Translations under genes and position numbers: made by a program
The notes under the pieces: model-generated
The model's database searches: none
What the model was told of the DNA's origin: nothing
The model's input: only the letters and a program-made list of their open reading frames with translations
Shown here: one piece after another, positions 8,060 through 17,248 of the stretch
Layout of the letters: every line of letters begins with the position of its first letter
Numbering within the stretch: the first letter of the stretch is position 1
DNA from: Pseudaquabacterium terrae
GTDB taxonomy: Bacteria > Pseudomonadota > Gammaproteobacteria > Burkholderiales > Burkholderiaceae_C
DNA length: 64,000 bases
Reading direction: 5' to 3'
Assembly: GCF_013266755.1 (NCBI RefSeq)
Contig: NZ_JABRWJ010000003.1
Location: 310,001-374,000 of the forward strand

Positions 8060-9508
8060 CTACGCGGTCTCCGGCGCGATCTGCTCGGCCCAGTCGGCCA
8101 GCGCGCCCAGCAGGTCCTGGCCGCGCTCGTCGGCCGCTTCGCTGAGCTGGTCGATGCGGTCGAGGTACTGCGCCAGCGTCGTGAAGCCGTTCGCGCCCTC
8201 GTGCAGCCGCGCATGGCAGTGCTCGTTCCAGCGTTGCTGCTCGTCGTCGGTCAGCGTCGGCGGATGGTTGCGCGCGCGGTAGCGGAACAGCAGTTCCTCG
8301 AGCCGGTGGTCCTCGAAGGCCGGGCGCTTCGCGGCCAGCTGGTCGGGTGTCAGCGTGCGCAGGCGATCGAGCGTGCGGCGGTCGTTCGGCGCGACGAAAC
8401 CACCGTACAAGTCCTCGTCGACGTCGACCGGACCGGTCGCCGCCGGACGCTGGAACACCGCCGGCCACAGTGCCGCCCAGCCGGCCGCCTCGCGCCGCGC
8501 GATCTCGGCATGGCGCATCCCGAGCGCGAAGTCGAGGCCCCAGCGCGCGGCTTGGGGCTCGCTCAGCGTCCTGTGGTTGCCGATGACGACCGGCGACTTG
8601 TTGACGTGGATGGTCTTGATCGGCAGCCGCTCGACTCCCTCGGGCAGGTCTTCGCTGCGGCTGAACATTCGCAGCCGCACCGCGTCGGCATCCAGCCCGG
8701 CCAGCTGCATCGGGTCGTGCGCCAGGTCCCAGACGATCAGCTCGTTCTTGTTGGTCGGATGCGGCGCCAGCGGCCAGACCAGCGCGATGCAGCCGCGCTC
8801 GGCGCCGTACATGCCGGAGATGTGCAGGAAGGGCCGCGCATTTTGTGCGATAGCACCGATCTGCTGCCACACCGCGTCCTTGCGGCGCAGCGACAGGCAG
8901 AAATCGAAGAGCTTCGGCTGCCGGTCGCGGATCAGCCGCGCCAGCGCGATGGTCGCGCGCACGTCGGACAGCGCGTCGTGCGCCGCCTCGTGTGCGAGGC
9001 CGTTGGCGCGGCTCAGGTGTTCGAGCTTGAACGACACGCGGCCGTCGTCGTGGCGCGGCCACTCGATGCCCTCGGGCCGCAGCGCGTAGGCGCAGCGCAC
9101 GACGTCCAGCAGGTCCCAGCGGCCGCAGTCGTTCTGCCACTCGCGCGCGTAGGGGTCGATCAGGTTGCGCCAGAACAGGTGCCGCGTGACCTCGTCGTCG
9201 AAGCGGATCGTGTTGTAGCCGACGCCGATGGTGCCCGGCTCGGCCAGCGCGGCCTCGATGCGCGCGGCGAAGGCATGCTCGGCCACGCCATGCTCGGCGC
9301 AGTGCTGCGGCAGGATGCCGGTCAGCAGGCACGATTCCGGGTCCGGCAGCATGTCGCGCGGCGGCTGGCAGTACAGCATCAGCGGCGCGCCGATCTCGTT
9401 CAGCTGCGCATCGGTGCGCAGCCCGGCGAACTGCGCCGGCCGGTCGCGGCGCGGCACGCGGCCGAAGGTCTCGTAGTCGTGCCAGAAGAAGGTGGGGCTG
9501 GAAGGCAT
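8060..9508 (-). CDS. sbcB: exodeoxyribonuclease I
   Basis: DnaQ-like 3'-5' single-strand DNA exonuclease acting in recombination and mismatch repair. The exonuclease I motifs are FFWHDYETFG (ExoI, catalytic Asp and Glu) near the N-terminus, GVGYNTIRFDDEV (ExoII) and AHDALSDVRATIALARLI (ExoIII, His-Asp). The SH3-like and C-terminal helical regions follow with the family's usual length (482 residues against about 475 in E. coli). ATG 9508 is preferred over the in-frame GTG 9517 because neither has a clear ribosome-binding site and the family starts close to the first motif. It is a single-gene unit, divergent from the small gene at 9608. Confidence 0.95.
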   Translation of the reverse strand: MPSSPTFFWHDYETFGRVPRRDRPAQFAGLRTDAQLNEIGAPLMLYCQPPRDMLPDPESCLLTGILPQHCAEHGVAEHAFAARIEAALAEPGTIGVGYNTIRFDDEVTRHLFWRNLIDPYAREWQNDCGRWDLLDVVRCAYALRPEGIEWPRHDDGRVSFKLEHLSRANGLAHEAAHDALSDVRATIALARLIRDRQPKLFDFCLSLRRKDAVWQQIGAIAQNARPFLHISGMYGAERGCIALVWPLAPHPTNKNELIVWDLAHDPMQLAGLDADAVRLRMFSRSEDLPEGVERLPIKTIHVNKSPVVIGNHRTLSEPQAARWGLDFALGMRHAEIARREAAGWAALWPAVFQRPAATGPVDVDEDLYGGFVAPNDRRTLDRLRTLTPDQLAAKRPAFEDHRLEELLFRYRARNHPPTLTDDEQQRWNEHCHARLHEGANGFTTLAQYLDRIDQLSEAADERGQDLLGALADWAEQIAPETA

Positions 9509-9572
9509 GGGCGACACGATACGACAGTCGGCGTTGCATCCAGCGGTGCCGTTCAGCCGTATCCCTCGATGA

Positions 9573-9591
9573 GGCCGTGAACCTCACGGCC
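9573..9591 (+). other. perfect stem-loop in the leader of the 9608 gene
   Basis: GGCCGTGA, three-base loop ACC, then TCACGGCC. It ends seven bases before the GGAG ribosome-binding site (9598-9601) of the following gene, so it would form in that gene's leader. No T-run follows on either strand, so it is not a typical intrinsic terminator. Confidence 0.6.
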
Positions 9592-9607
9592 CACGTTGGA
9601 GACGACC

Positions 9608-9901
9608 ATGGCAGTGATGATGATCATGGAGTGGCCCGGGGTCACTCGCGAACAGTACGACAGCGTCTGCACGATCGTGGACTTTGAACGCGACGTCCCG
9701 CCCGGCGGGCTGTTCCACGTCGCTGCCGTCGACGCCGAGGGCCTGCGGGTGACCGATGTCTGGGAACGGGCGGAGGACTTCCAGGCGTTTGTCGAGAAGC
9801 GGCTGATGCCGGGGGTGCAGCAGGCGGGGATCAGCGGGGAGCCGCGGGTTCAGATTCTTCCAGCGATCAAGGTGTTTGCGCCCGGTTATGTGGCCAAGTG
9901 A
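9608..9901 (+). CDS. small conserved hypothetical protein, possibly ABM-like fold
   Basis: 97 residues from ATG 9608, chosen because GGAG lies at 9598-9601; a TTG four codons upstream is not needed. The sequence (MMIMEWPGVTREQYDSV, then GLFHVAAVDAEGLRVTDVWE and EDFQAFVEKRLMPGV) has the spacing of dimeric alpha/beta-barrel proteins of the antibiotic-biosynthesis monooxygenase type. That is a pattern judgement only, and no catalytic residue can be assigned. A strong stem-loop precedes it. Confidence 0.7.
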   Translation: MAVMMIMEWPGVTREQYDSVCTIVDFERDVPPGGLFHVAAVDAEGLRVTDVWERAEDFQAFVEKRLMPGVQQAGISGEPRVQILPAIKVFAPGYVAK

Positions 9902-9921
9902 CGCAAGCGCGACCTCGACCC

Positions 9922-12657
9922 TCATGCCACCAGCACCCGGTCGCGCCCCGCCGCCTTGGCGCGGAACAGCGCCGCATCGGCGGCCTCGATCAGCGCTTCC
10001 GGCGTGCGGCCGTGCTGCGGGAACAGCGCCAGGCCGATCGAGGCGCTGATCGGCCCGAGCGGCCGGCCGCCGTGCGTCGGCGCCAGCGCGCGGATCTCGC
10101 GCAGCAGCTCGAGCGCGCGCTGCTCGGCGCGCGCCTGTGACAGCCCCGGGAGCAGCAGCACGAATTCCTCGCCGCCATGGCGGCAGGCGACGTCGCTCTG
10201 CCGCACGTGGCCCTCGAGCAATTGCGCGATCGCCTGCAGCACCAGGTCGCCGGCCTCGTGGCCGTAGGTGTCGTTGAAGCGCTTGAAATGGTCGACGTCG
10301 ACCATCGCCACCGCCAGCCCGGCGCCCTGGCGCGCTGCGCGGGCCAGCTCGCGGCGGATGGTCTCGGCCATGAAGCGGCGGTTGTAGAGCCCGGTCAAGG
10401 GGTCGCGGATCGACTGCTGGCGCAGCGTCTCGCGCAGGCCGATGTTCGCCAGCGCCAGCGCGCACTGCTCGGCCAGCGCCACCGCCAGCCGATGCCGCGC
10501 GTCGGCGCGACCGCCGTCGACCGCTGCGTGCTCGACGTACAGCAGGCCGAAGATCTTGCCCTGGGCCAGCAGCGGCAGGCAGGCACACGGCCCGACGCTG
10601 CGATGGCCGGCCGCGACGTGCGCGCAGCAGCGCGCGCTGCTCGGCTGGTCGAGCCGGTACGGCTGCGTGCGGCGCAGCGCCCAGCACTCGTCGTTCATGA
10701 AGTGCGCCACCAGCGGCCGCTCGCCCCAGCGCAGCACCTCGTTCATCAGCTCGACGCCGCTGTCGTCCTGCAGGTACAGCGCGCCGCCGCTGCCGGGAAA
10801 CAGTCGCGGCGCGTAGTCGGCGATCGCCGCGTGGGCCTCGGCGGCGGTCGCGCAGGCCTGCAGGAAGCTCGACAGCTCGGCCAGCTGCGAGATCTCGGCG
10901 CGCGTCTGCTCGACCTCGGCCAGGCCGCGCTCGAGCCGCTCGTTGGCCGCCACCAGCGCGGCTTCGGCCTGCTTGCGCCCGCTGATGTCCTGCATCACGC
11001 AGACGCCGCCGAGCTCGGGCCGGTCGGCCTGGATGCCCTTGGCATGCACGCTGCACCACAAGCGGCTGCCGTCGCGCCGCACCAGCTCCATGTCGCGCGA
11101 GTAGACGCCGCCGGCCCGCGCCACCGGCGCCAGCGCGGCGCCGATGGCCTCGTATTCCTCCTCGCTCGTGTACCAGCAGCGCGTGGAGCGGCCCTTCATC
11201 TCGCCGGCGTCGTAGCCCAGCATGCGTTCGAGCTCGCCGTTGACGCGCACGATCACACGCTCGACGACGAAGGCGATGCCGATCGCCGAGTGGTCGAGCA
11301 GCGCCTGCTGCTCGAGCAGCAGCTCCTGCAGCGCGGCCTCGGCGCGGCGCCGCTCGGTGACGTCGTGCGAGATCCAGATCGTGCCGCTGGCCGGGTGCTG
11401 CGGGTCGATCACCGAGCCGTGCGATGCGAACCAGCGCCGCTCGCCGTTCTTGCACACCAGCTCGATCTCGCCGATGTACGCGTGCCCGTCGGCGATCGGC
11501 GCATAGGCACGGCGGCCGAAGTCGTCGTAGGCCGCATCGGACGGAAAGTACACGCGCGTCGAGCGGCCGTCGAGCTCGCCCGGCGCGTAGCCGAGCATGG
11601 CCTCGAAGCCGCGGTTGCAGCGCTGCGTCACCCGATCGCGCACGACGTGGATGCCGGCGTTGACGTTGTCGAAGATCGCGCGCTGCTCCATCAGCGCGGC
11701 CTTCAGTGCTTCCTCGGTGCGCTTGCGCTCGCTGATGTCGACGCCGACCCAGACCGAGCCCTTGCGCAGGTCGGTCGGGTCGACCGCGGTGCCGAAGGCG
11801 GTGGTCCAGATGCAGCTGCCGTCCTTGCGCTGGATCTCGGTGTCGGCGACGAAGCCGGCGCCGGCGGCGATGCGCGCATAGGCCGCCTCGCCGAAGGCTT
11901 CCCAGGCCGCGTCGGACGGGAAGTACACGCGCGTCGGCTGCCCGTTGAGCTCGCCGGGGCTGTAGCCCAGCAGCTCCTCGAGGCGGCGGTTGCAGCGCTG
12001 GATCACGCGGTCCTTGACCAGGAAGATGGCGGTCGTCGCGTTGTCGAAGATCGCGCGCTGCTCCAGCATCGCCTGCTGCAGCTCGTCGGTGCGCTGTGCC
12101 ACCAGTGCCTCCAGCCGGCCCTGGTAGCGCTGCAGCTCGTCCTCGCGGCGCTGGCGCTCAATGGCAATGCCGGCGATGTTGGCGGCCATCGCCAGCAGGC
12201 CGGTCTCGTCGTCGTTCGGCCGCCGCACCTCCTTGTAGTACATCGCGAAGCTGCCGAGCACGACATCGTCCTTCGAGACGATCGGCGCCGACCAGCAGGC
12301 GCGCAGGCCATGCGGCGCGGCGAGCGCGCGGTACGGCGCCCACAGCGGATCCTCGAGGATGTCGGCGACGATGACCGTGCGCCGGAAATGCATCGCCGTG
12401 CCGCAGGAGCCGACGTCGGGGCCGATCGCCGCGCCCTCGAGCGCGCGCATGTAGGCTGCGGGCAGGCGGGGGCCGGCCACCGGATGGATGCGCCGGCTCT
12501 CGGCATCGAGCAGCAGCACCGAGCAGTACAGGCCCTCCGACTGCGCCTCGATCAGCAGCGACAGCCGGTCCAGCGTGTCCTTCAGCGCCGCGCCGCGGGC
12601 GATCATCTCCAGCAGGCGCCCCTGGCCCTCGTAGAACGAGATCGCTGCCGGTGTCAT
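9922..12657 (-). CDS. multi-domain diguanylate cyclase (GAF-PAS-PAS-PAS-GAF-GGDEF)
   Basis: 911-residue soluble sensor that should make cyclic di-GMP. An N-terminal GAF domain (about 15-170, with the GSCGTAMHFRR segment) is followed by a short coiled coil and three PAS domains, recognisable by the repeated IFDN/GYxPGEL and RKDGS patterns. A second, more divergent GAF-like region follows, then a GGDEF domain. The active site is GGEEF at 828-832. A complete product-inhibition I-site RQSD sits five residues upstream at 819-822, so the enzyme is predicted active and feedback-inhibited. No transmembrane segment is visible. It lies downstream of, and on the same strand as, the unknown helical protein at 12719. 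Confidence 0.93.
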   Translation of the reverse strand: MTPAAISFYEGQGRLLEMIARGAALKDTLDRLSLLIEAQSEGLYCSVLLLDAESRRIHPVAGPRLPAAYMRALEGAAIGPDVGSCGTAMHFRRTVIVADILEDPLWAPYRALAAPHGLRACWSAPIVSKDDVVLGSFAMYYKEVRRPNDDETGLLAMAANIAGIAIERQRREDELQRYQGRLEALVAQRTDELQQAMLEQRAIFDNATTAIFLVKDRVIQRCNRRLEELLGYSPGELNGQPTRVYFPSDAAWEAFGEAAYARIAAGAGFVADTEIQRKDGSCIWTTAFGTAVDPTDLRKGSVWVGVDISERKRTEEALKAALMEQRAIFDNVNAGIHVVRDRVTQRCNRGFEAMLGYAPGELDGRSTRVYFPSDAAYDDFGRRAYAPIADGHAYIGEIELVCKNGERRWFASHGSVIDPQHPASGTIWISHDVTERRRAEAALQELLLEQQALLDHSAIGIAFVVERVIVRVNGELERMLGYDAGEMKGRSTRCWYTSEEEYEAIGAALAPVARAGGVYSRDMELVRRDGSRLWCSVHAKGIQADRPELGGVCVMQDISGRKQAEAALVAANERLERGLAEVEQTRAEISQLAELSSFLQACATAAEAHAAIADYAPRLFPGSGGALYLQDDSGVELMNEVLRWGERPLVAHFMNDECWALRRTQPYRLDQPSSARCCAHVAAGHRSVGPCACLPLLAQGKIFGLLYVEHAAVDGGRADARHRLAVALAEQCALALANIGLRETLRQQSIRDPLTGLYNRRFMAETIRRELARAARQGAGLAVAMVDVDHFKRFNDTYGHEAGDLVLQAIAQLLEGHVRQSDVACRHGGEEFVLLLPGLSQARAEQRALELLREIRALAPTHGGRPLGPISASIGLALFPQHGRTPEALIEAADAALFRAKAAGRDRVLVA

Positions 12658-12680
12658 GCCGGCCGGTCCGTGGTGCCGCC

Positions 12681-12720
12681 CGTCGATGCCCGCTGATGCC
12701 CGTCGATGCCCGTCGGTATC
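12681..12720. repeat. 10-base tandem repeat, four imperfect copies
   Basis: Four consecutive 10-base units read cgtcgatgcc, cgctgatgcc, cgtcgatgcc and cgtcggtatc. They fill the gap between the stop of the upstream gene (12719) and the diguanylate cyclase start (12657), that is, they lie in the leader of the cyclase gene. Copy number could vary by slippage. Confidence 0.75.
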
Positions 12721-13402
12721 AGCGCTTGCGGCCGGGCTTGGCCTGTGCGGCCCCGCCCTGGTTCAGCGCGTCGGACATGCCGATCAACACGCCGCTGACC
12801 AGCGCGCCATAACTGTCGGCCAGCGCCTGCACCGCGCGCAGGCCGGCGGCGCGGCTCTCGCGCATGGCGGTCTGCATCTGCGCGGCCAGCTGCTCGGCCG
12901 CCGCGCCCGCCTGCGTGCCCGACAGGCTGCCCTGGAGCTGCAGCTTCTCGGCCACCTGGCTCCAGGCGCCGGCCAGCGGGTCACCGGCCGCGCCGGCGCT
13001 CTTCTTGACGACGCCGAGCAGCATGTCCTCGTACTTCTCGAGGTCGTCGAGCGCCTTCTTCAGATGCGTCTCGCGCAGGTCGGCGCCCTTGTCGACGAAT
13101 TGCTGCAGCGCGACGCGGTTGGCCTCGACCGCCTTCAGCAGTGCCTCGTCCATGCCGGTGACGGCCTTGTCGAGCAGCGCATCGGCATCGACGCCGGCCA
13201 GCGGGTTCTTCGCCACCCCGGCGCCGGCGGCCTGGCTGACGGCGCCGAGCACGCCGCGGATGTTCTTCAGGCTCAGCTCGCGGCCCTGCAGCGCGCCGAG
13301 CGTGGCCTGGTAGACGGCCTGGCGCAGCTGCTCGGTCTGCTTCGCGCTGGCGTTGGCGAACATGTCGATCAGCGCCTGCTGGTCGATGCCGGACTTGATC
13401 AT
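12719..13402 (-). CDS. unknown Ala-rich helical protein (phasin-like composition)
   Basis: 227 residues from ATG 13402, which has GGAGA seven to eight bases upstream; the frame upstream of it is spurious. The sequence is almost entirely predicted helix, rich in Ala, Leu and Gln, with no Cys or Trp-rich core motif. It opens MIKSGIDQQALIDMFANAS and ends in a Lys/Arg-rich tail, KPGRKR. Such proteins are usually left as hypothetical in Burkholderiales; the helical pattern and basic tail recall phasins or polyhydroxyalkanoate-granule-associated proteins, but no diagnostic motif supports that. The basic tail could bind nucleic acid. Confidence 0.75.
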   Translation of the reverse strand: MIKSGIDQQALIDMFANASAKQTEQLRQAVYQATLGALQGRELSLKNIRGVLGAVSQAAGAGVAKNPLAGVDADALLDKAVTGMDEALLKAVEANRVALQQFVDKGADLRETHLKKALDDLEKYEDMLLGVVKKSAGAAGDPLAGAWSQVAEKLQLQGSLSGTQAGAAAEQLAAQMQTAMRESRAAGLRAVQALADSYGALVSGVLIGMSDALNQGGAAQAKPGRKR

Positions 13403-13487
13403 GGTGTGTCTCCTTCTCGCCGTTGTCGGCTTGTCGTGGCGGGAGACTGTGCCACGAGCGGGCGGCGGCGCATAGGCGCGCGCTCGG

Positions 13488-15749
13488 CTAGAAGCGCCGG
13501 CGCAGCTCGTCGACGTCGACCTGCAGCTTGACGAACAGCTCGTTGCTGCGCGCGGGCCCGTCGACGCCCTGGCGCGAGCGGCCGGCACCGACGTACAACA
13601 CGCTGCCCGAGGACTGCCGCCAGGCGTAGGTCAGCGAGCCGTCGGTGCCGGCGAGCCGGTAGCCGGTGAGCCCCGGCTCGTCGCGCCGGTCGTAGGTGTA
13701 GCGCTGAACGATCGCGCGCAGCGTCTGCCGGGCATCGAAGTGCCACACCGCCAGCAGCTGGGCGCTGCTCTCGCGGTAGGCGCGCCGGCCGTTGCGCTCC
13801 GTCCAGGCGTACTCCGCGCGCGGCTCGAGCTCCAGGCGCGCGTGCGGCCGCATCGTCATGATCAGCTGGGCGTTGCCGCCGCGGCGCAGCGCATCGGCCT
13901 CGACGTCGACGACCCGGCCGGCCCGGCCGCCGACGGTCAGCAGCGGGAACCACGCCGCCGGCGTGACGATCAGCTCGCCCTGCCAGAAGTGTTCGTCGTG
14001 CAGCACGCCGCCCGGCCTCGTGCGCAGCTGTGCGCGGCCGTGCCAGTGCAGCTCGGCCTCGAGGTTGTGCGGTCCGACCAGCCAGAAGCCGGGATGGACG
14101 TCGCGGCTGATGCGCTCGCCGCTGCCACCCTTTCCATCACTTTTCGCTTGGCTGTCGTCGACGCGCAGGTTGATCCAGAACTCGTTCAGCGGCCCCCAGT
14201 TGCGCCAGGCCTTGCCGAGGAAGGCGTTCAGGTTGCGCGCGCCGTTCTGCACGACGAAGCCCGAATCGTGGCGGAACCCTTGGCCGATATCGTCCAGGGT
14301 GAGCGACGTCTCGGTCTGGTCGGTCAGTCGCGTCGCCGTCAGCCGCACGCGGTCGGCGGCTTGCGCCACGCCGCGCCGCAGTTTGCCCTGCCCGTCGGGC
14401 AGCGCGGTGGTTTCCGAATGCAGCCACTGGCCGCGCACGCGCCAGGCCTCGTCGACCTGCCATGAGACGTCGGGGCCGAACACGTTGTTCGCGCCGCGGT
14501 CGCCGGCATATCGCCGCGCGACGGCCAGCCCGCCCCACTGCAGGCCGGCGCGGGTCGACAGCACGCGCGCGACCAGCGCCTGCGATGCCGGCTGCTCCGC
14601 TTCGCCGCTGGCGTAGGGCCCGGGCAGCAGCACGATGCCGCCGCCGCGGTCGTCGATGCCGAAGGCCGTCGCCGCCAGGCTGCGGCCGCGCCAGGTGGCG
14701 CGCAGGCCGGCCTTCGGCTCGGTGAAGCTGCGGGTGTAGATCGCGTCGGTGGGGCTGCGCAGCAGGTCGCTCGATTCGAAGAAGAACGGCCGCTTCTCGT
14801 CGACGAAGAGCGCGAAGCGGGTATTGCCCGCCAGCTGCGGCACGTCCAGCGCCACCTGCGAGAAGTCGGGGTTCAGCGTGGCGTCGATCACCAGCTCGGG
14901 CAGCGGGCGCCATTTCAGGTCCAGCGTCGCATCGATGCTGCGCTCACGCGTGGTCGGGCCATCACCCGAGCGCGTGCGCTGCTGGCGCCAGGTCAGGCTC
15001 GGCCGCAGCGTCAGGAACTGCTGGTGCGCGGGCAGCTGCACGCCCTGCAGCGGCTGCAGCGTGGCGATGAAGCTCGGCGCGTCGACCGGGATCAGCACCG
15101 AGGTGTGCAGGTAGACCTGGTCGCGCGGCACCCGGCGACCGATCATGATGCGCCACGCCGGATCTCCTTCGCTGTCGAAGCGCAGCGAACCGAAGGGGAT
15201 GCGCATCACCACCGTGTAGCCGCGCTCGTGGCGCTTGGCGACGGCATCGAAGTCGAAGTCGGGCGCGAAGTCCTCGGTGTCGTCGGCCGCGGTGTAGATG
15301 CCGTCGCCGGTCGAGCCGGCGGCATTGACGCGGAAGAACTGGGCCGCCTGGCGCGCCCCGATCGCATCGATGTTCGCGAAGACGAAATCCTGCGTGCGGT
15401 TGACCATGTCGTGCCGCACCAGCGGCGCGCGGATCTGCTGCGGCCGCTCGTCCAGCGCCTCGACGCCGATGTACAGCGCGGCCTCGTCGAACAGCACCCG
15501 CACGCGCGTTTCGTGCAGCGGCTGGCGGCCGGTCTCGGGCCACTTCTCGACGAAGTCCGTGAACACCGGCGCGCGTTGCCACGCCGGGTGGGCCAGCGTG
15601 CCGTCGAGCGGGAGCTGCTCGCCTGCAGCCAAGCGGGCGGCGATGATCGGTGGCGCCGGCGGCACGGCAGGCGCCTGGGCCAGCGCCGCCGCGGCGGCGA
15701 GCGCGAGCGACAGCAACGACAGCGATCGCGTCAGGACGGACGAGGACAT
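13488..15749 (-). CDS. DUF5916 / CBM9-like outer-membrane protein
   Basis: 753 residues with an N-terminal signal peptide (hydrophobic segment ending AAALAQA). Residues about 40-215 look like a carbohydrate-binding family 9-like domain (LDGTLAHPAWQRAPVFTDFV, then VRVLFDEAALYIGVEALDE). The rest is a DUF5916 region (FVDEKRPFFFESSDLL, then alternating beta-strand patterns) ending in Phe, the usual last residue of outer-membrane beta-barrels. The family is common in Gram-negative bacteria, but its substrate is not established. ATG 15749 has no clear ribosome-binding site. The gene follows the efflux operon on the same strand after about 80 bases that hold two hairpins. Confidence 0.85.
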   Translation of the reverse strand: MSSSVLTRSLSLLSLALAAAAALAQAPAVPPAPPIIAARLAAGEQLPLDGTLAHPAWQRAPVFTDFVEKWPETGRQPLHETRVRVLFDEAALYIGVEALDERPQQIRAPLVRHDMVNRTQDFVFANIDAIGARQAAQFFRVNAAGSTGDGIYTAADDTEDFAPDFDFDAVAKRHERGYTVVMRIPFGSLRFDSEGDPAWRIMIGRRVPRDQVYLHTSVLIPVDAPSFIATLQPLQGVQLPAHQQFLTLRPSLTWRQQRTRSGDGPTTRERSIDATLDLKWRPLPELVIDATLNPDFSQVALDVPQLAGNTRFALFVDEKRPFFFESSDLLRSPTDAIYTRSFTEPKAGLRATWRGRSLAATAFGIDDRGGGIVLLPGPYASGEAEQPASQALVARVLSTRAGLQWGGLAVARRYAGDRGANNVFGPDVSWQVDEAWRVRGQWLHSETTALPDGQGKLRRGVAQAADRVRLTATRLTDQTETSLTLDDIGQGFRHDSGFVVQNGARNLNAFLGKAWRNWGPLNEFWINLRVDDSQAKSDGKGGSGERISRDVHPGFWLVGPHNLEAELHWHGRAQLRTRPGGVLHDEHFWQGELIVTPAAWFPLLTVGGRAGRVVDVEADALRRGGNAQLIMTMRPHARLELEPRAEYAWTERNGRRAYRESSAQLLAVWHFDARQTLRAIVQRYTYDRRDEPGLTGYRLAGTDGSLTYAWRQSSGSVLYVGAGRSRQGVDGPARSNELFVKLQVDVDELRRRF

Positions 15750-15776
15750 TCGGAGGGACGCGCAGCGGCGAAAAGA

Positions 15777-15826
15777 CGCGCATTGTGCATGCGCGCCCGC
15801 GCCGCTTTAGCGCCCCGCCGCGGGGC
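15777..15826 (-). terminator. two GC hairpins after the efflux operon (terminator-like)
   Basis: One hairpin is GCCCCG-CCG-CGGGGC at 15812-15826, seven bases beyond the efflux outer-membrane gene stop. A second is CGCGCAT-N5-ATGCGCG at 15777-15795. Neither is followed by a run of T on the minus strand, so intrinsic termination is not certain; they may attenuate transcription into the DUF5916 gene. Confidence 0.4.
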
Positions 15827-15832
15827 CGCCGA

Positions 15833-17248
15833 TCACTCGCCCGCGGTCCCCGCCGGGCGCTGCCAGCCACCGCCGAGCGCGCGATACACGCCGGCCTGCG
15901 CCGCGATCAGCGCGCGCCGCTCGTCCTGCGTCTGCAGCCGCGCCAGCAGCGCCAGGCGCTCGGCGTCGAGCACCAGCAGCCGGCTGACCTGGCCGCCCTC
16001 GAAGCGCAGCTTCGTCAGCTGCGCCGCGCGCTGCAGCGCGTCGCTGCGGCGCTGGCTGGTGTCGGCGCTGGAGCGCGCCTCGCCGTGCGCGGCCAGTGCG
16101 TCGCGCGCTTCCTTGAAGGCGATCGCCACGCTGTCGCGGTAGTCGAGCTCGGCCTGCAGCCGGCGCGCCTGCGCGGCATCGCGCTGCGCATCGAGCCGGC
16201 CGCCGTTCCAGATCGGCTGCGTCAGCGAGGCGACGACGTTCCAGATCAGCGACGGGCCATCAAGCAGCTTCGACAGCTCGGTGCTCTCGCGGCCGAAGGC
16301 GGCGGACAGCGAAATACTCGGGAAGTACGCGGCCCGTGCGACATCGACGCGCGCGCCGGCGGCGCGCAGCCGCGCCTCGGCGGCCTGCACGTCGGGGCGG
16401 CGCAGCAGCAGGTCGGACGGCAGCGCCTCGGGCAGCGCCGTTGCAGCGGGCACGAACGCCACGGAGCGCTGCACGCCCTGCTCGATCAGCGCCTTCGGCG
16501 TGCGGCCGAGCACCAGCGCGAGCGCGCGCTCGGCCTCGCCGCGCGCGCGGTCGAGCTTCGGCAGCTGCAGCTCGCTGTTCAGCAGCTCGGCTTCGAGCTG
16601 GCGCCAGTCGAGCTCGGCGAGCTCGCCGGCGTCGAGCCGCAGCTTCTGCAGCCGCAGCCCGTCGCGCTGGCCGACCAGCACCTGCTGGTAGATGCCGATC
16701 TGCGCATCCAGCGCCTGCAGCGTCGCATACGACTGCACCACCTGCGCGGCGAGCGCCGTGCGCAGCGTCTCGCGGGCGTACTCGGTTGCCAGCAGCTCGG
16801 CGCGCGCGGCCGCGCTGGCCTTGGCGTAGCGCGACCAGAGGTCGAGCTCGTAGGCCACGCCGATGCTGGCGCTGAACACGTTGCCGGTGCCGCCGCCCGG
16901 GATCACGCCGTTCTCGCTGGCGCGCTGGCGCGCGCCGCTGACGCCGGCGTTGACCTGCGGCGAGCGGTCGGCATCCGCCGCGCGCAACGCGGCGCGCGAT
17001 TCGTCGATGCGCGCCAGCGCACGCGCCAGGTCGCGGTTGTTGGCCAGCGCCTCGGTGACCAGCGCGTCGATTTGCGGGTCGCCGAAGCGCTTCCACCAGT
17101 CGGCCGGCAGCGGCGCGATGGCTTGCGTGGCCGGCAGCTCGTCCGCGGCGATCGGTGGCGCTGCCGGGCCGGGACTGGCGCAGGCGGCGAGCAGTGCGGC
17201 CAGCGCCAGCGCGCTGAGCGTCGGGGTCTTCGTCAACAGCCGCTTCAT
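15833..17248 (-). CDS. efflux outer-membrane lipoprotein, OprM/NodT type
   Basis: 471 residues from ATG 17248, whose ATGA overlaps the RND gene stop, so the two are translationally coupled. A lipobox LLAAC (acylated Cys23) ends the signal peptide. Family features include PADWWKRFGDPQIDALVTEALANN, LRAADADRSPQVNAG, GVAYELDLWSRYAKASAAAR and the second repeat WNGGRLDAQRDAAQARR. It should form the trimeric alpha/beta-barrel exit duct of the pump encoded upstream. A longer frame continuing to 19126 is an out-of-frame extension inside the RND gene and is not the start. Confidence 0.95.
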   Translation of the reverse strand: MKRLLTKTPTLSALALAALLAACASPGPAAPPIAADELPATQAIAPLPADWWKRFGDPQIDALVTEALANNRDLARALARIDESRAALRAADADRSPQVNAGVSGARQRASENGVIPGGGTGNVFSASIGVAYELDLWSRYAKASAAARAELLATEYARETLRTALAAQVVQSYATLQALDAQIGIYQQVLVGQRDGLRLQKLRLDAGELAELDWRQLEAELLNSELQLPKLDRARGEAERALALVLGRTPKALIEQGVQRSVAFVPAATALPEALPSDLLLRRPDVQAAEARLRAAGARVDVARAAYFPSISLSAAFGRESTELSKLLDGPSLIWNVVASLTQPIWNGGRLDAQRDAAQARRLQAELDYRDSVAIAFKEARDALAAHGEARSSADTSQRRSDALQRAAQLTKLRFEGGQVSRLLVLDAERLALLARLQTQDERRALIAAQAGVYRALGGGWQRPAGTAGE

